Positions 29,865-39,428 of a stretch of 39,643 nt of DNA are shown one piece after another. Source of the stretch: Sulfurimonas sp. (GTDB lineage: Bacteria > Campylobacterota > Campylobacteria > Campylobacterales > Sulfurimonadaceae); NCBI RefSeq assembly GCF_028694895.1, contig NZ_JAQVKA010000008.1:1-39643 (forward strand), given 5' to 3'. Both the position numbers and the translations under genes were made by a program. Positions within the stretch are counted from its first letter, which is position 1. Each line of letters begins with the position of its first letter. The notes below the pieces were generated by a model that saw only the letters and a program-made list of their open reading frames with translations, was not told the DNA's origin and ran no database searches.

Positions 29865-30440
29865 TTGCGCTGCTTGATGTGTGAGAATTTATCTCTTTCA
29901 CATATCTGCAAAAAGTGTCAAAGCACTTTTTTAACTCCCTCCATTTATAGAAGAAAAATCTTTCAAGATATAGAAGTTATCTCCTTTTACAAATACAGCG
30001 ATATAAAAAACTTGCTTCATACAAAACACACTGATTTGGGTTACTACATCTATACTATTTTAGCAAAGAACTCACTTGCAAAATTTGCTTCAGAGTTCTC
30101 TTATGAACATCAGTTAACTTCCATCGCTATTGATGATACTTTAAGTGACGCATACTCTCATACTGCTATACTTAACAAAGCCCTAAAGAGCGACTTTATA
30201 TCGCCTAAATTCAACAAACTAAGAGCAAAAAACAGGGTGAGTTACTCTGGAAAAAGTAGAGAGTTTAGGATGTTAAATCCTAGAAATTTTGAGCTTAAAG
30301 ATTTTAAAGAAAAAGAGCTTATTTTGGTTGATGATATAGTAACAACAGGCTCAACTTTTACTCAAGCCATTTCACTACTGCACTCAAAAGAGAAAAATAT
30401 TCTTTTTTGCCTCTCCTTAGCTGATGCAAGTGTAAAATAA
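29865..30440 (+). CDS. ComF-family phosphoribosyltransferase-like protein
   Basis: N-terminal CLMC..CKKC zinc-finger pattern and PRTase motif LILVDDIVTTGSTFTQA; TTG start. Confidence 0.82.
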   Translation: MRCLMCENLSLSHICKKCQSTFLTPSIYRRKIFQDIEVISFYKYSDIKNLLHTKHTDLGYYIYTILAKNSLAKFASEFSYEHQLTSIAIDDTLSDAYSHTAILNKALKSDFISPKFNKLRAKNRVSYSGKSREFRMLNPRNFELKDFKEKELILVDDIVTTGSTFTQAISLLHSKEKNILFCLSLADASVK

Positions 30441-30488
30441 GCAATAGCTATATATACTTTGTACATACTATAAATATTGAGGTTAATT

Positions 30489-32351
30489 TTGAAGTTTTTG
30501 GTTATCTTATCGCTACTACTCTCATCTGTCTATGCACAGGAGAGCAACCTTGATGACCTCCTATCAAAGTATCGCCAAGCAAATGAACTTCATAACGAAA
30601 CAAAAGATGAAAAATCTGGGCATGTTATAGTATATTCTCGCTCAGACTTAGACAAAATGCAGGCGTATACTCTTAATGATGTACTAAAGACTATCAAGCT
30701 ATTTACTCTAAAGAGCACAAATTTTGGCCTTACCTCGTTAGTTAAAACTCCATATGCAGAAAGCTCTATGCCCTCTATAAAAATATATATAAACTCTTAT
30801 GAGTTATCATCCATTACCACTGGTTCTGGACTAGCACAATATGGAAAGATGGGGCTTAACCACATAGATCACATTGAGATATATCAAGCTTCAAATACGA
30901 TAAGTTTTCATGGAGAATCTGGAAATATGGTTATAAAGTTATATACTAAAGATCCATCAAAAGAGAACGCAACCGTTCTTCAAGCCTCTGCAGACTCAAA
31001 GGGTGGCACTAGAGGTCAAATCATAGACGCTCAAAGCTTTGATGAGTACTCCTACTTGGCAAATGCTGATGTAAGTAATAGTAACTACGATGAGCAAATT
31101 AGCCCGAACGGAAGTCTTTATTCAAGAGATGGAAATAGAGGTCAGTTCTACTTTAACTTTACAAAAAAAGATGATTACATTATAGAAGGCGGAGCTTCAG
31201 TTGAAGACTATAATCTTTACAGCGGATTTGCAAGTTCCATAACAGGCGGTGATATAAATACAAAGTATACTTATCTTAGTTTTACTAAACAATTTGAAAA
31301 AAATATAGAGCTTATTTTCTCTACTACTTATGAAACAGTGGATATAGCAAATACAGACTCTTTAGGAATAAATCTATTTGATGGTAGTTCGAGCAATGCT
31401 TTAGAGATACAAAATGGCTCTTTCACACATGATTTAGTATTGCAAAAAAGAGATACATATAAAGACAACAACCTTCTTTATGGTATTCAAATAAAGAAAA
31501 AAGCCTTTTTCTTGGATTCATTTAAAAGTAACGGTGTAGAAAAGCCTATTATCCTTGGCCCAAAAAACCTCGATATATATATGCTCTTTTTTGAAGATAC
31601 ATACAGCATAAATGATAGTAACAAAATCACCTTTAGCACAAAGTTTGATCACTTTGAGAATCATGCTACAAAATCAACTACAGAAAATATTTTACGTCTT
31701 GCATATATCTCAAGGTTAAATGATGAGCTATCTGTTAAAACTATTATTCAAAATGGATATGTTTATCCTCTTGCAACACAAACAACTTTCTCTCCGCTAT
31801 ACAACATAAATCCAAACCTAGAGAGATCAAAGGTGAGTATTGCAAAAGCAGAAATAGAATATGAAAAAGATGATTTAACATTAACTCTTGGAGCAGCCGC
31901 ATCGAAGTCTAAAAATAATATTGTTTTCAATCCCACACTAAATATGTATGTAAATAATGATAGTAGTTCTGATTTTTCTCAAATGTCTTTGGGTACAGAG
32001 TATAGATTTAGCTCAGAAAATAAAATCATACTAGAATACTTCAAAGCCTTCAAAGAAAATGGCAATCTATCTTCAGACTCTGGCGCCCTGCTTCAACTAT
32101 ACACTACATATGGCAAGTTTGATATCTATAATGAGCTTGTATATAGATCATCGTATAGAGGAATAGATAATGTTTATGTTGATGATGGTTATGATTATAC
32201 AGCGGGGGCAATCTATCACCATAATAAAGATATAAATATAAAACTAAAAGGTGAGAATCTCTTTGATAAGGCAATAGAGAGTAGTATTAAAGGAGTGAGT
32301 ATCCCTTCTCTTGAGAGAAGATTGATCTTAACACTGGAGTATATTTTTTAA
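30489..32351 (+). CDS. TonB-dependent receptor-like outer-membrane protein (plug domain + beta-barrel)
   Basis: Signal peptide MKFLVILSLLLSSVYA (TTG at 30489; ORF track begins 30477); plug-like region (VIVYSRSDLDKMQAYTLNDVLKTI..IKIYINSYEL..HIDHIEIYQASNTISFHGESGNMVIKLYTKD); ends ..RRLILTLEYIF with terminal aromatic residue. Confidence 0.82.
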   Translation: MKFLVILSLLLSSVYAQESNLDDLLSKYRQANELHNETKDEKSGHVIVYSRSDLDKMQAYTLNDVLKTIKLFTLKSTNFGLTSLVKTPYAESSMPSIKIYINSYELSSITTGSGLAQYGKMGLNHIDHIEIYQASNTISFHGESGNMVIKLYTKDPSKENATVLQASADSKGGTRGQIIDAQSFDEYSYLANADVSNSNYDEQISPNGSLYSRDGNRGQFYFNFTKKDDYIIEGGASVEDYNLYSGFASSITGGDINTKYTYLSFTKQFEKNIELIFSTTYETVDIANTDSLGINLFDGSSSNALEIQNGSFTHDLVLQKRDTYKDNNLLYGIQIKKKAFFLDSFKSNGVEKPIILGPKNLDIYMLFFEDTYSINDSNKITFSTKFDHFENHATKSTTENILRLAYISRLNDELSVKTIIQNGYVYPLATQTTFSPLYNINPNLERSKVSIAKAEIEYEKDDLTLTLGAAASKSKNNIVFNPTLNMYVNNDSSSDFSQMSLGTEYRFSSENKIILEYFKAFKENGNLSSDSGALLQLYTTYGKFDIYNELVYRSSYRGIDNVYVDDGYDYTAGAIYHHNKDINIKLKGENLFDKAIESSIKGVSIPSLERRLILTLEYIF

Positions 32352-32783
32352 ATGAAGATATTTTTACTCTCCCTACTTTTAGCACTAACGCTTTTTTCAA
32401 ACGAAAACAAAGAGACTATTCAAGTAGAAATTTTAGAGAAAATTTTTCAAAATATCTCTTTAGATGATAAGATAGTAATATGGTCTGATAATAAAAATAT
32501 AATTCAAGAGTTTGAAAAAAGAGCCCACTTCTCTACGACTGAGGAGTGCCAAAAAGCTTCAATAATTGTACTTGAAGATAAGAAAAATTTAAAAGAAGGC
32601 TCTTGTGATAAAGCTATTTTTGTACTTAATTATGAGCTTTTAAAAGAGATTCCTAGAAGTTTTGGCTCGATGTTTTGGAAAAAAGGCAGACCAAACATTG
32701 TAATAATTGAGCCAAGAATAAAAGAGCAAAATATCTCAATATCTAAAAAACTTGACATATATAAAGAAGAAAAGATATGGTAA
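32352..32783 (+). CDS. Small secreted/periplasmic protein of unknown function (possibly YfiR/DUF4154-like; unverified)
   Basis: Signal peptide MKIFLLSLLLALTLFS; ends within the next gene; C-terminal SFGSMFWKKGRPNIVIIEPRIKEQNISISKKL. Confidence 0.6.
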   Translation: MKIFLLSLLLALTLFSNENKETIQVEILEKIFQNISLDDKIVIWSDNKNIIQEFEKRAHFSTTEECQKASIIVLEDKKNLKEGSCDKAIFVLNYELLKEIPRSFGSMFWKKGRPNIVIIEPRIKEQNISISKKLDIYKEEKIW

Positions 32784-34702
32784 GAAAAAGGGGACTAGTA
32801 GTCTTTTCTCTGCTCTTTATGCTTGGGCTATTTTTAGCATATACTTATAATGCTATTTCAAAAGCAAAAGAGACTATTTTTGAGCGCATTGAAAAGCATG
32901 AGATAGATCATATATCTTTAGTCTTGCAAAATCTACAAAAAGACATATGCGCAAATAATCCAATTACGGATCAAGAGGGTTTAGTCTCTTTTTTTGAGCA
33001 AAAACAAAATAGAGAAAAATATGAGCATATTCTCTCAATGGCGCTATCTTCGGATGTTAAATATTCATATATATTATATAAAGACGATGAGAATAAGTTT
33101 AGATTTTTACTTGATGCATCAAAAACAGACAAAGCAAACTTCAACCAAAAATTTGATATTAATTTAAAAGAGTATAACCTTATCTACACGCTAAAAGAGC
33201 CTCAAATTATAAAACAAAAAAATATTGAAAACATCTATGTAACCTATCTTTACCCGATTATAAGCAGCAGTGGGGTTGTCGTTGGATTTTTTAACATAGA
33301 CTTTACAACAGATATAAAGATGATTATTTTAGACTCTATCAAACCTCTAGAAGCCTTTTTTAACATACTAACTATCTTCATATTTATATTTATTGGTGTT
33401 GCACTTGTGCAAATCTTTCACTACTTTATAACTAGAAAAAAGATTTTTACAGATACTCTTACAAACACATTTAACAGAAACTATCTCGAAGAGATAGAGC
33501 ATGTACTAAACCTCGAAAAATATTCTGTTGCCATACTTGATTTGGATAAATTTAAATTTATCAATGATACATACGGGCATAAAGCTGGAGATTATATTCT
33601 CTCCCATGTCAGTGCTATATTTAAAGATTCCATTAGAGATAGTGACATATTAGTTCGTTATGGAGGAGAGGAGTTCTTACTTCTTATAAACAACAGAGAC
33701 GATTCAAAATCAAACTTAAATATTTGTGAGAGAATAAGAAGCAATATTGCTCAAGAAAATTTTTCATTTGATGGACATGATATAAAAGTAACTCTCTCTA
33801 TGGGAGTTCACAAGCATCCATCCCTAGAAAAAAATCTCCAAGAAGCTATCAAAATAGCTGATAAGATGCTTTATGAAGCAAAACGTAGTGGTAGAAATAA
33901 AATAGTTATTTATGATGAGAAACTAAGTAGCTACTCATCAGCATCTTCTTCTGCAAAATATCTGAGCTTTGTAAAAGAGGCTTTAGATGAAAATCGTATA
34001 ATATGCCACTATCAACCTATATACAATCATAAAACAGGAGAGATTTTTAAATATGAAGCTCTTGTTCGAATTATTGATAAAGATGGAAAAACAGTTATGC
34101 CTATGAGTTTTATGCCATATATAAAGCTCACAAACATGCACTATAAGCTCACGCAAAGAATCCTATCTCTAGTTTTAGATAAGTTTAAAGAGAACCAACT
34201 TCTTGTAAGTATAAATATTAATTTCTCAGATTTAATGAATCCAGATATTGAACAAAGCATTGTAAGGGCACTAAAATCAAACCATCACTTAGCTTCTAGA
34301 GTAACTTTTGAGATACTAGAGAGTGATGAGATTGATAATATTGAGCTCTTTAAACAAAAGATTCATCTTCTTCATTCACTAAAAGCAAAAGTCTCTATTG
34401 ATGATTTTGGCAGCGGATACTCAAACTTTAAAAGCGTTATTGATGTTGAAGCAAATTTTCTAAAAATTGATGGCTCTTTAATTAAAAACATAGATGTAAA
34501 TAGTAAAGATTTCAAAGTGGTCAAGAGCATCATACACTTTGCAGCACAGAGCAACATGCAGACAATCGCTGAGTTTGTGCACTCAAGAGAAGTTTATGAG
34601 AAGCTTCTTCTTTTAGATATAGACTACATGCAAGGTTACTATATATCTAAGCCAGAAGCTCATCTAGTTTTAAAAAATGAGCTTTTTAAAACAGTTTTTT
34701 AA
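32777..34702 (+). CDS. Membrane GGDEF-EAL protein with periplasmic sensory domain
   Basis: Two TM segments around a ~165-aa extracytoplasmic region; GGEEF (VRYGGEEFLLL); EAL domain with YEALVRI, SININ, FEILES, DDFGSGYSNF, LKIDGSLI, IAEFV. Confidence 0.93.
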   Translation: MVRKRGLVVFSLLFMLGLFLAYTYNAISKAKETIFERIEKHEIDHISLVLQNLQKDICANNPITDQEGLVSFFEQKQNREKYEHILSMALSSDVKYSYILYKDDENKFRFLLDASKTDKANFNQKFDINLKEYNLIYTLKEPQIIKQKNIENIYVTYLYPIISSSGVVVGFFNIDFTTDIKMIILDSIKPLEAFFNILTIFIFIFIGVALVQIFHYFITRKKIFTDTLTNTFNRNYLEEIEHVLNLEKYSVAILDLDKFKFINDTYGHKAGDYILSHVSAIFKDSIRDSDILVRYGGEEFLLLINNRDDSKSNLNICERIRSNIAQENFSFDGHDIKVTLSMGVHKHPSLEKNLQEAIKIADKMLYEAKRSGRNKIVIYDEKLSSYSSASSSAKYLSFVKEALDENRIICHYQPIYNHKTGEIFKYEALVRIIDKDGKTVMPMSFMPYIKLTNMHYKLTQRILSLVLDKFKENQLLVSININFSDLMNPDIEQSIVRALKSNHHLASRVTFEILESDEIDNIELFKQKIHLLHSLKAKVSIDDFGSGYSNFKSVIDVEANFLKIDGSLIKNIDVNSKDFKVVKSIIHFAAQSNMQTIAEFVHSREVYEKLLLLDIDYMQGYYISKPEAHLVLKNELFKTVF

Positions 34703-36683
34703 ATAATTTATCAACTTTTTCTATTACTTTTTTACCAGTTTCTGATTTTAAAAATTTCTCTAAATCAATACTAACTTTTGGAGAGTTGATATCTCCGTTA
34801 AGATTTGCATGTATTGTGTCATTTTTTATAACTATAGTTAAATCAGAATTCATCTGATTTGTTTTAGTGTTTAGCTTTGCATCTTTTGTTGTAAGTGCCG
34901 TCTCTTTTGAGCGCATATCAAGTGAAGCTAAGATGTTTTCTTTGTTTATCTTTGCACCCACTTTTCCATTGAAGTTTTCTCTATACATATCAACTTTTGT
35001 AAACTGCTTGATTAAATCAAATGTTTGATTTTTTGTAAACACTGCGTTTAAAATATCTCCATTAACCTCGCCCTTACTTTGAGCTAAATTGTAATTTACT
35101 TTTGCGTTTAATGTAGCATCAACTAACTCTGGACGCATTAACATATATAGAAGTTTCATTGTTTTTACGTCACTTATATTTGCACTAAAATCATCATTAT
35201 GAAGTTTTGCATCTAATACTCCACCAGATATGTTTGAGTGAAGTGCAAAATCTAAATCTTCCGCCTTTGAAAGCTCTCCATTTCCGACAAATCCACCTCG
35301 CATATGCTGTCCTGTTACGAAGTAAAGATTATTTAACTCATTTACACTAATCATATAATCACTCTTTAGTGAGCCATCTTTTATGTTAAATTTTGCACTC
35401 TTTATATCAAGGTTTGCAAGATTAGAGTTAAAATTAACCTTTGTATCTGCCATAGAGCCTTTTAAAACTGTAGTAGTCTTGGCGCTAAAAGTACTTCTTG
35501 GCATAGCAGATGAGAACTCATACGCTTTACTTAGATAAGCAGAGTCAAAAACTCCATTTGTGATGCTACTCTTCACCTCACCCTTTAATGAATCCACTCT
35601 TGCATCGCTAATATCTGCGTCAAGTGAAAGAAGTGCATCAGCGTAGTGTGGTTGTTTTACCATATAGAGAAGTTTTGCAACATCAAGATTTACTATCTTT
35701 GCTCTAAGTGACTCTGGAGCGAAATCTTTTAACACCGCTTCAATTGTAGTTTGTGAAGAAGCCACATCGCTATTTGCTTGAACTACAAGCTTACTTTTAT
35801 CTCCATTTAGTGTTCCATTTAACTTTAGTGCGCCTCTAATATCTGCGCCACTGATAGGCTTTAGTACTTCTAAATCTTTTACATCAAGCGCGTATTTTAT
35901 ATCAGCTTTAAAAGGCTCTGGAGTAAGTGTTCCTGAACTACTTATCTTAAAAAGATTTGATACCAAATCATAGTTATATACTACATCATCACCCTTGAGT
36001 TTTGCATCAAGGTTCATGTCAAAAGAAGTTTTTGGAACAGTTACATTAAAATCACTCTTCATAAACTCTGGATTTATAACTCCATTTTTAGTAGAGAGTT
36101 TTATCTCTCCATCGAGTTTATGAGGAGTTATGTTTTTGAGATTTATATCAAGATTTATATCTGCTACTGCATATGGGTTTTTAGCTCCCATATAAAGCAG
36201 TGAAGAGAGTTTTGCGTTTTTCATATTTGCAATAATTGAAGTTGGATTTAAATCACTAAGCTCAACGTGGTAAGAGGTGTCACTCTGCCCTACACTACTT
36301 TTTCCATCTATTGTCATAAAAGCCAAATCGCCTTTTACCGCTCCATCTGTGTTAAATGATCCATTTAAAGGCATATTTAAAATCGGCTCTAAAGATTTGA
36401 GATTTTTAAAGTCTATCTCATAATTTATATCAAAAGATTTTGCAAAAATTGAGTAACTGCCTTTTGCGATTACTAAGTTGTCTTTAGCAAGTTCAAGCAC
36501 TACTTCAAAATCACTCATACTAAGTAAAAAAGTATTTAATTTACTCTCAACCTTCGTCTGCTCTTGTATCTTCGCCTCTATGATAGGTTTAAGTAAACTA
36601 TTTCCAACTGGTGTAAAAGCAACTACATAAAGGGCTATAACTAAAAGTAAAATCAGTCCAACTACCCAAGCTAAATATTTCAT
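34686..36683 (-). CDS. AsmA-like / large periplasmic repeat membrane protein
   Basis: Single N-terminal TM (YLAWVVGLILLLVIALYVVAF) followed by repetitive beta-rich segments (LDLDIN.., 'G.FN..GAVKGDL', 'KLLYM' repeats) as in AsmA-like proteins. Confidence 0.6.
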   Translation of the reverse strand: MKYLAWVVGLILLLVIALYVVAFTPVGNSLLKPIIEAKIQEQTKVESKLNTFLLSMSDFEVVLELAKDNLVIAKGSYSIFAKSFDINYEIDFKNLKSLEPILNMPLNGSFNTDGAVKGDLAFMTIDGKSSVGQSDTSYHVELSDLNPTSIIANMKNAKLSSLLYMGAKNPYAVADINLDINLKNITPHKLDGEIKLSTKNGVINPEFMKSDFNVTVPKTSFDMNLDAKLKGDDVVYNYDLVSNLFKISSSGTLTPEPFKADIKYALDVKDLEVLKPISGADIRGALKLNGTLNGDKSKLVVQANSDVASSQTTIEAVLKDFAPESLRAKIVNLDVAKLLYMVKQPHYADALLSLDADISDARVDSLKGEVKSSITNGVFDSAYLSKAYEFSSAMPRSTFSAKTTTVLKGSMADTKVNFNSNLANLDIKSAKFNIKDGSLKSDYMISVNELNNLYFVTGQHMRGGFVGNGELSKAEDLDFALHSNISGGVLDAKLHNDDFSANISDVKTMKLLYMLMRPELVDATLNAKVNYNLAQSKGEVNGDILNAVFTKNQTFDLIKQFTKVDMYRENFNGKVGAKINKENILASLDMRSKETALTTKDAKLNTKTNQMNSDLTIVIKNDTIHANLNGDINSPKVSIDLEKFLKSETGKKVIEKVDKLFKKLF

Positions 36684-36797
36684 ACAATCTCCAATAATTT
36701 TTTATATATAATAATACTATAAAATGTCATCTCTTTAGTAACTCATACTTGATACTAATAGACTAAAGTTAATTGATATAAAAACATTTAGCTTTTA

Positions 36798-36818
36798 CTT
36801 GACATTGTTACACTCAAT
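36798..36818. promoter_or_regulatory. HAIR-like (HspR) operator candidate
   Basis: CTTGACA-N7-ACTCAAT matches HAIR CTTGAGT-N7-ACTCAAG at 11 of 14 arm positions with exact N7 spacing, overlapping the -35 box. Confidence 0.5.
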
Positions 36819-36827
36819 ATGTATAAT
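36799..36827 (+). promoter_or_regulatory. Consensus sigma70-type promoter for grpE-dnaK
   Basis: TTGACA (36799-36804), 17-nt spacer, TATAAT (36822-36827), 35 nt upstream of the grpE ATG. Confidence 0.85.
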
Positions 36828-36862
36828 TGTAACATCTTTTAAAAAGGAGTAATTTAACAGCT

Positions 36863-37420
36863 ATGTCACAAGAAAATAAAGAAGAGCTTCAAAGTGAAAC
36901 TCAAGTAACAAAAGAGGAAACTCCACAAACAAATGAAGCTGCTGCCGAGGCAGAAGCAATTGAGAATGAGTTTGACCTTTTACAAGGGGAGATGACTTCT
37001 CTAAAAGATAAGTATGCAAGAGTTCATGCAGACTTTGAAAACATTAAAAAAAGATTAGAAAAAGAGAAATATACAGCAGTTGAATATGCAAATGAGAAAT
37101 TTGCAAAAGATTTGATTCCTGTTATGGATGCCCTACATATGGCTCTTTCATCTACAGCGTCAATTGTAGATTCAGCGGAACATCTTGAAAAGTTAAAAGA
37201 GGGTATTGAACTCACGCTAAAACAGCTCACTACAGCTCTAGAAAAACATGGTGTTACAATGGTTGCACATGATGCACCATTTGATCCAAATATTCATAAT
37301 GCTATACAGAGCGTTGATAGTGATATAATAGATACTGGGCAAATAGTTCAGACTTTTCAAACTGGCTATAAGTATAAAGATAGACCTTTGCGCGAAGCAA
37401 TGGTTGTAGTTGCGAATTAA
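36863..37420 (+). CDS. grpE: Nucleotide exchange factor GrpE
   Basis: DKYARVHADFENIKKRLEKEK..; C-terminal FDPNIHNAIQSVDSDIIDTGQIVQTFQTGYKYKDRPLREAMVVVAN; upstream of dnaK. Confidence 0.97.
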   Translation: MSQENKEELQSETQVTKEETPQTNEAAAEAEAIENEFDLLQGEMTSLKDKYARVHADFENIKKRLEKEKYTAVEYANEKFAKDLIPVMDALHMALSSTASIVDSAEHLEKLKEGIELTLKQLTTALEKHGVTMVAHDAPFDPNIHNAIQSVDSDIIDTGQIVQTFQTGYKYKDRPLREAMVVVAN

Positions 37421-37465
37421 CTATTCGTTTTAGAAAAAATAAATTAAAATTAAGGAATTAAAATT

Positions 37466-39352
37466 ATGAGCAAAGTAATTGGTATAGATTTAGGAACAAC
37501 AAATTCATGTGTAGCAGTTTATGAGGGTGGCGAAGCTAAAATCATTCCTAACAAAGAGGGTAAAAACACAACTCCTTCAATTGTTGCATTTACAGATAAA
37601 GGCGAGGTTTTAGTAGGAGATCCTGCAAAACGTCAAGCGATTACTAACCCAAACAAGACTATCTCTTCAATCAAGAGAATTATGGGTCTTATGATGAGTG
37701 AAGAGAATGCTAAGTCTGCACACGACAAAGTAACGTATAACATTGTAGATAAAGATGGAATGGCAGCGGTTGATGTTGCTGGTAAGATTTATACTCCACA
37801 AGAGATTTCAGCAAAAATTTTATCAAAATTAAAAGAAGATGCTGAGGCTTATATCGGCTCAAGTGTAACTGACGCAGTTATTACAGTTCCAGCTTATTTT
37901 AATGATGCTCAAAGAAAAGCAACAAAAGATGCAGGAACAATTGCGGGACTAAATGTACTTCGTATCATCAACGAGCCAACAGCTTCAGCACTTGCTTATG
38001 GCTTAGAGAGCAAAGCAGAAGAGAATGTTCTTGTTTATGACCTTGGTGGTGGAACATTTGACGTTACAGTTTTAGAGATTAGTGATGGTACTTTTGAAGT
38101 TCTCTCAACTGATGGTAACGCATTTTTAGGTGGAGATGACTTTGACAACAAAATCGTTGATTATCTAAATGCTGAGTTCAAATCTTCTCATGGAATTGAT
38201 CTTAAAAATGACAAAATGGCACTACAGCGTCTAAAAGATGCAGCTGAGAACGCTAAAAAAGAGCTCTCAAGTTCAACTGAAACAGAGATAAACTTACCAT
38301 TTATCACTATGACAGAAGCTGGACCTCAACACTTAGTACTAAAACTTACTCGTGCTAAATTTGAGAGTATGATTGAAAAACTAATCGAAGAAACAATTAG
38401 CCATATCAAAACAGCTATGAAAGAGTCTGGCTTATCAAACAGTGATATCAAAGAGATTATCATGGTTGGTGGATCTATCCGCGTTCCACTTGCGCAAAAA
38501 ATGGTTTCAGACTACTTTGGTGGAAAAACTCTAAACAAAAGTGTTAACCCTGATGAAGTTGTAGCTGCGGGTGCTGCTATTCAAGGTGGAGTTTTACGTG
38601 GAGATGTTAAAGATGTACTTCTTCTTGACGTTACGCCACTCTCACTTGGAATTGAGACTTTAGGTGGTGTTGCTACTAAGATAATTGAAAAAGGTACAAC
38701 TATCCCTGTTAAAAAATCTCAAATCTTCTCAACAGCAGAAGATAACCAACCAGCTGTGAGCATCTCAGTTGTTCAAGGTGAGAGAGAGTTTGCAAAAGAT
38801 AACAAATCTTTAGGTCTATTTGAGCTAGGAAACATTGCAGCAGCTCCAAGAGGTGTACCTCAGATTGAAGTTACATTTGACATCGATGCAAACGGTATTT
38901 TAACTGTTAGCTCAACTGATAAAGGAACTGGTAAATCTCAATCAATCACAATTAGTGGCTCTTCAGGATTAAGTGAAGAAGAGATTAACAAAATGGTTAA
39001 AGATGCAGAGCTTCACAAAGCAGAAGACTCAAAGAGAAAAGAGTTAGTTGAGCTTAAAAACCAAGCTGACGCACTTATCGCTCAAACTGAAAAATCATTA
39101 GGCGAGATGGGTGAGAAGATTGAAGCTGATGAGAAGGCAAAAATCGAGACAGCAATAACTGAGCTTAAAGATATTCTAAAAGATGAAAATGCTACAAAAG
39201 AGCAGATTGAAGCTAAGGTTAAGACTCTAACAGAAGCAAGTCATAAGATGGCTGAGCAAATGTATAAAAAAGAGCAAGGTGGTGAAGCTGGTGAGGCTGA
39301 TACTTCAAAGAAAAAAAGCGACGATGACGTAATCGACGCAGAGATTGAGTAA
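37466..39352 (+). CDS. dnaK: Molecular chaperone DnaK (Hsp70)
   Basis: [66 protein letters not shown]-terminal [10 protein letters not shown]. Confidence 0.99.
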   Translation: MSKVIGIDLGTTNSCVAVYEGGEAKIIPNKEGKNTTPSIVAFTDKGEVLVGDPAKRQAITNPNKTISSIKRIMGLMMSEENAKSAHDKVTYNIVDKDGMAAVDVAGKIYTPQEISAKILSKLKEDAEAYIGSSVTDAVITVPAYFNDAQRKATKDAGTIAGLNVLRIINEPTASALAYGLESKAEENVLVYDLGGGTFDVTVLEISDGTFEVLSTDGNAFLGGDDFDNKIVDYLNAEFKSSHGIDLKNDKMALQRLKDAAENAKKELSSSTETEINLPFITMTEAGPQHLVLKLTRAKFESMIEKLIEETISHIKTAMKESGLSNSDIKEIIMVGGSIRVPLAQKMVSDYFGGKTLNKSVNPDEVVAAGAAIQGGVLRGDVKDVLLLDVTPLSLGIETLGGVATKIIEKGTTIPVKKSQIFSTAEDNQPAVSISVVQGEREFAKDNKSLGLFELGNIAAAPRGVPQIEVTFDIDANGILTVSSTDKGTGKSQSITISGSSGLSEEEINKMVKDAELHKAEDSKRKELVELKNQADALIAQTEKSLGEMGEKIEADEKAKIETAITELKDILKDENATKEQIEAKVKTLTEASHKMAEQMYKKEQGGEAGEADTSKKKSDDDVIDAEIE

Positions 39353-39365
39353 CCACCTATTCTTC

Positions 39366-39388
39366 CTCTCACACACTCAGTGTGAGAG
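39366..39388 (+). terminator. Hairpin downstream of dnaK, terminator-like
   Basis: CTCTCACAC-ACTCA-GTGTGAGAG: 9-bp perfect stem, 5-nt loop, just after the dnaK stop. The following U-rich stretch (CAATATTTT) is weak. Confidence 0.6.
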
Positions 39389-39428
39389 CAATATTTTAAA
39401 TCCCAACTTACTATTTTAAAGGTACATC

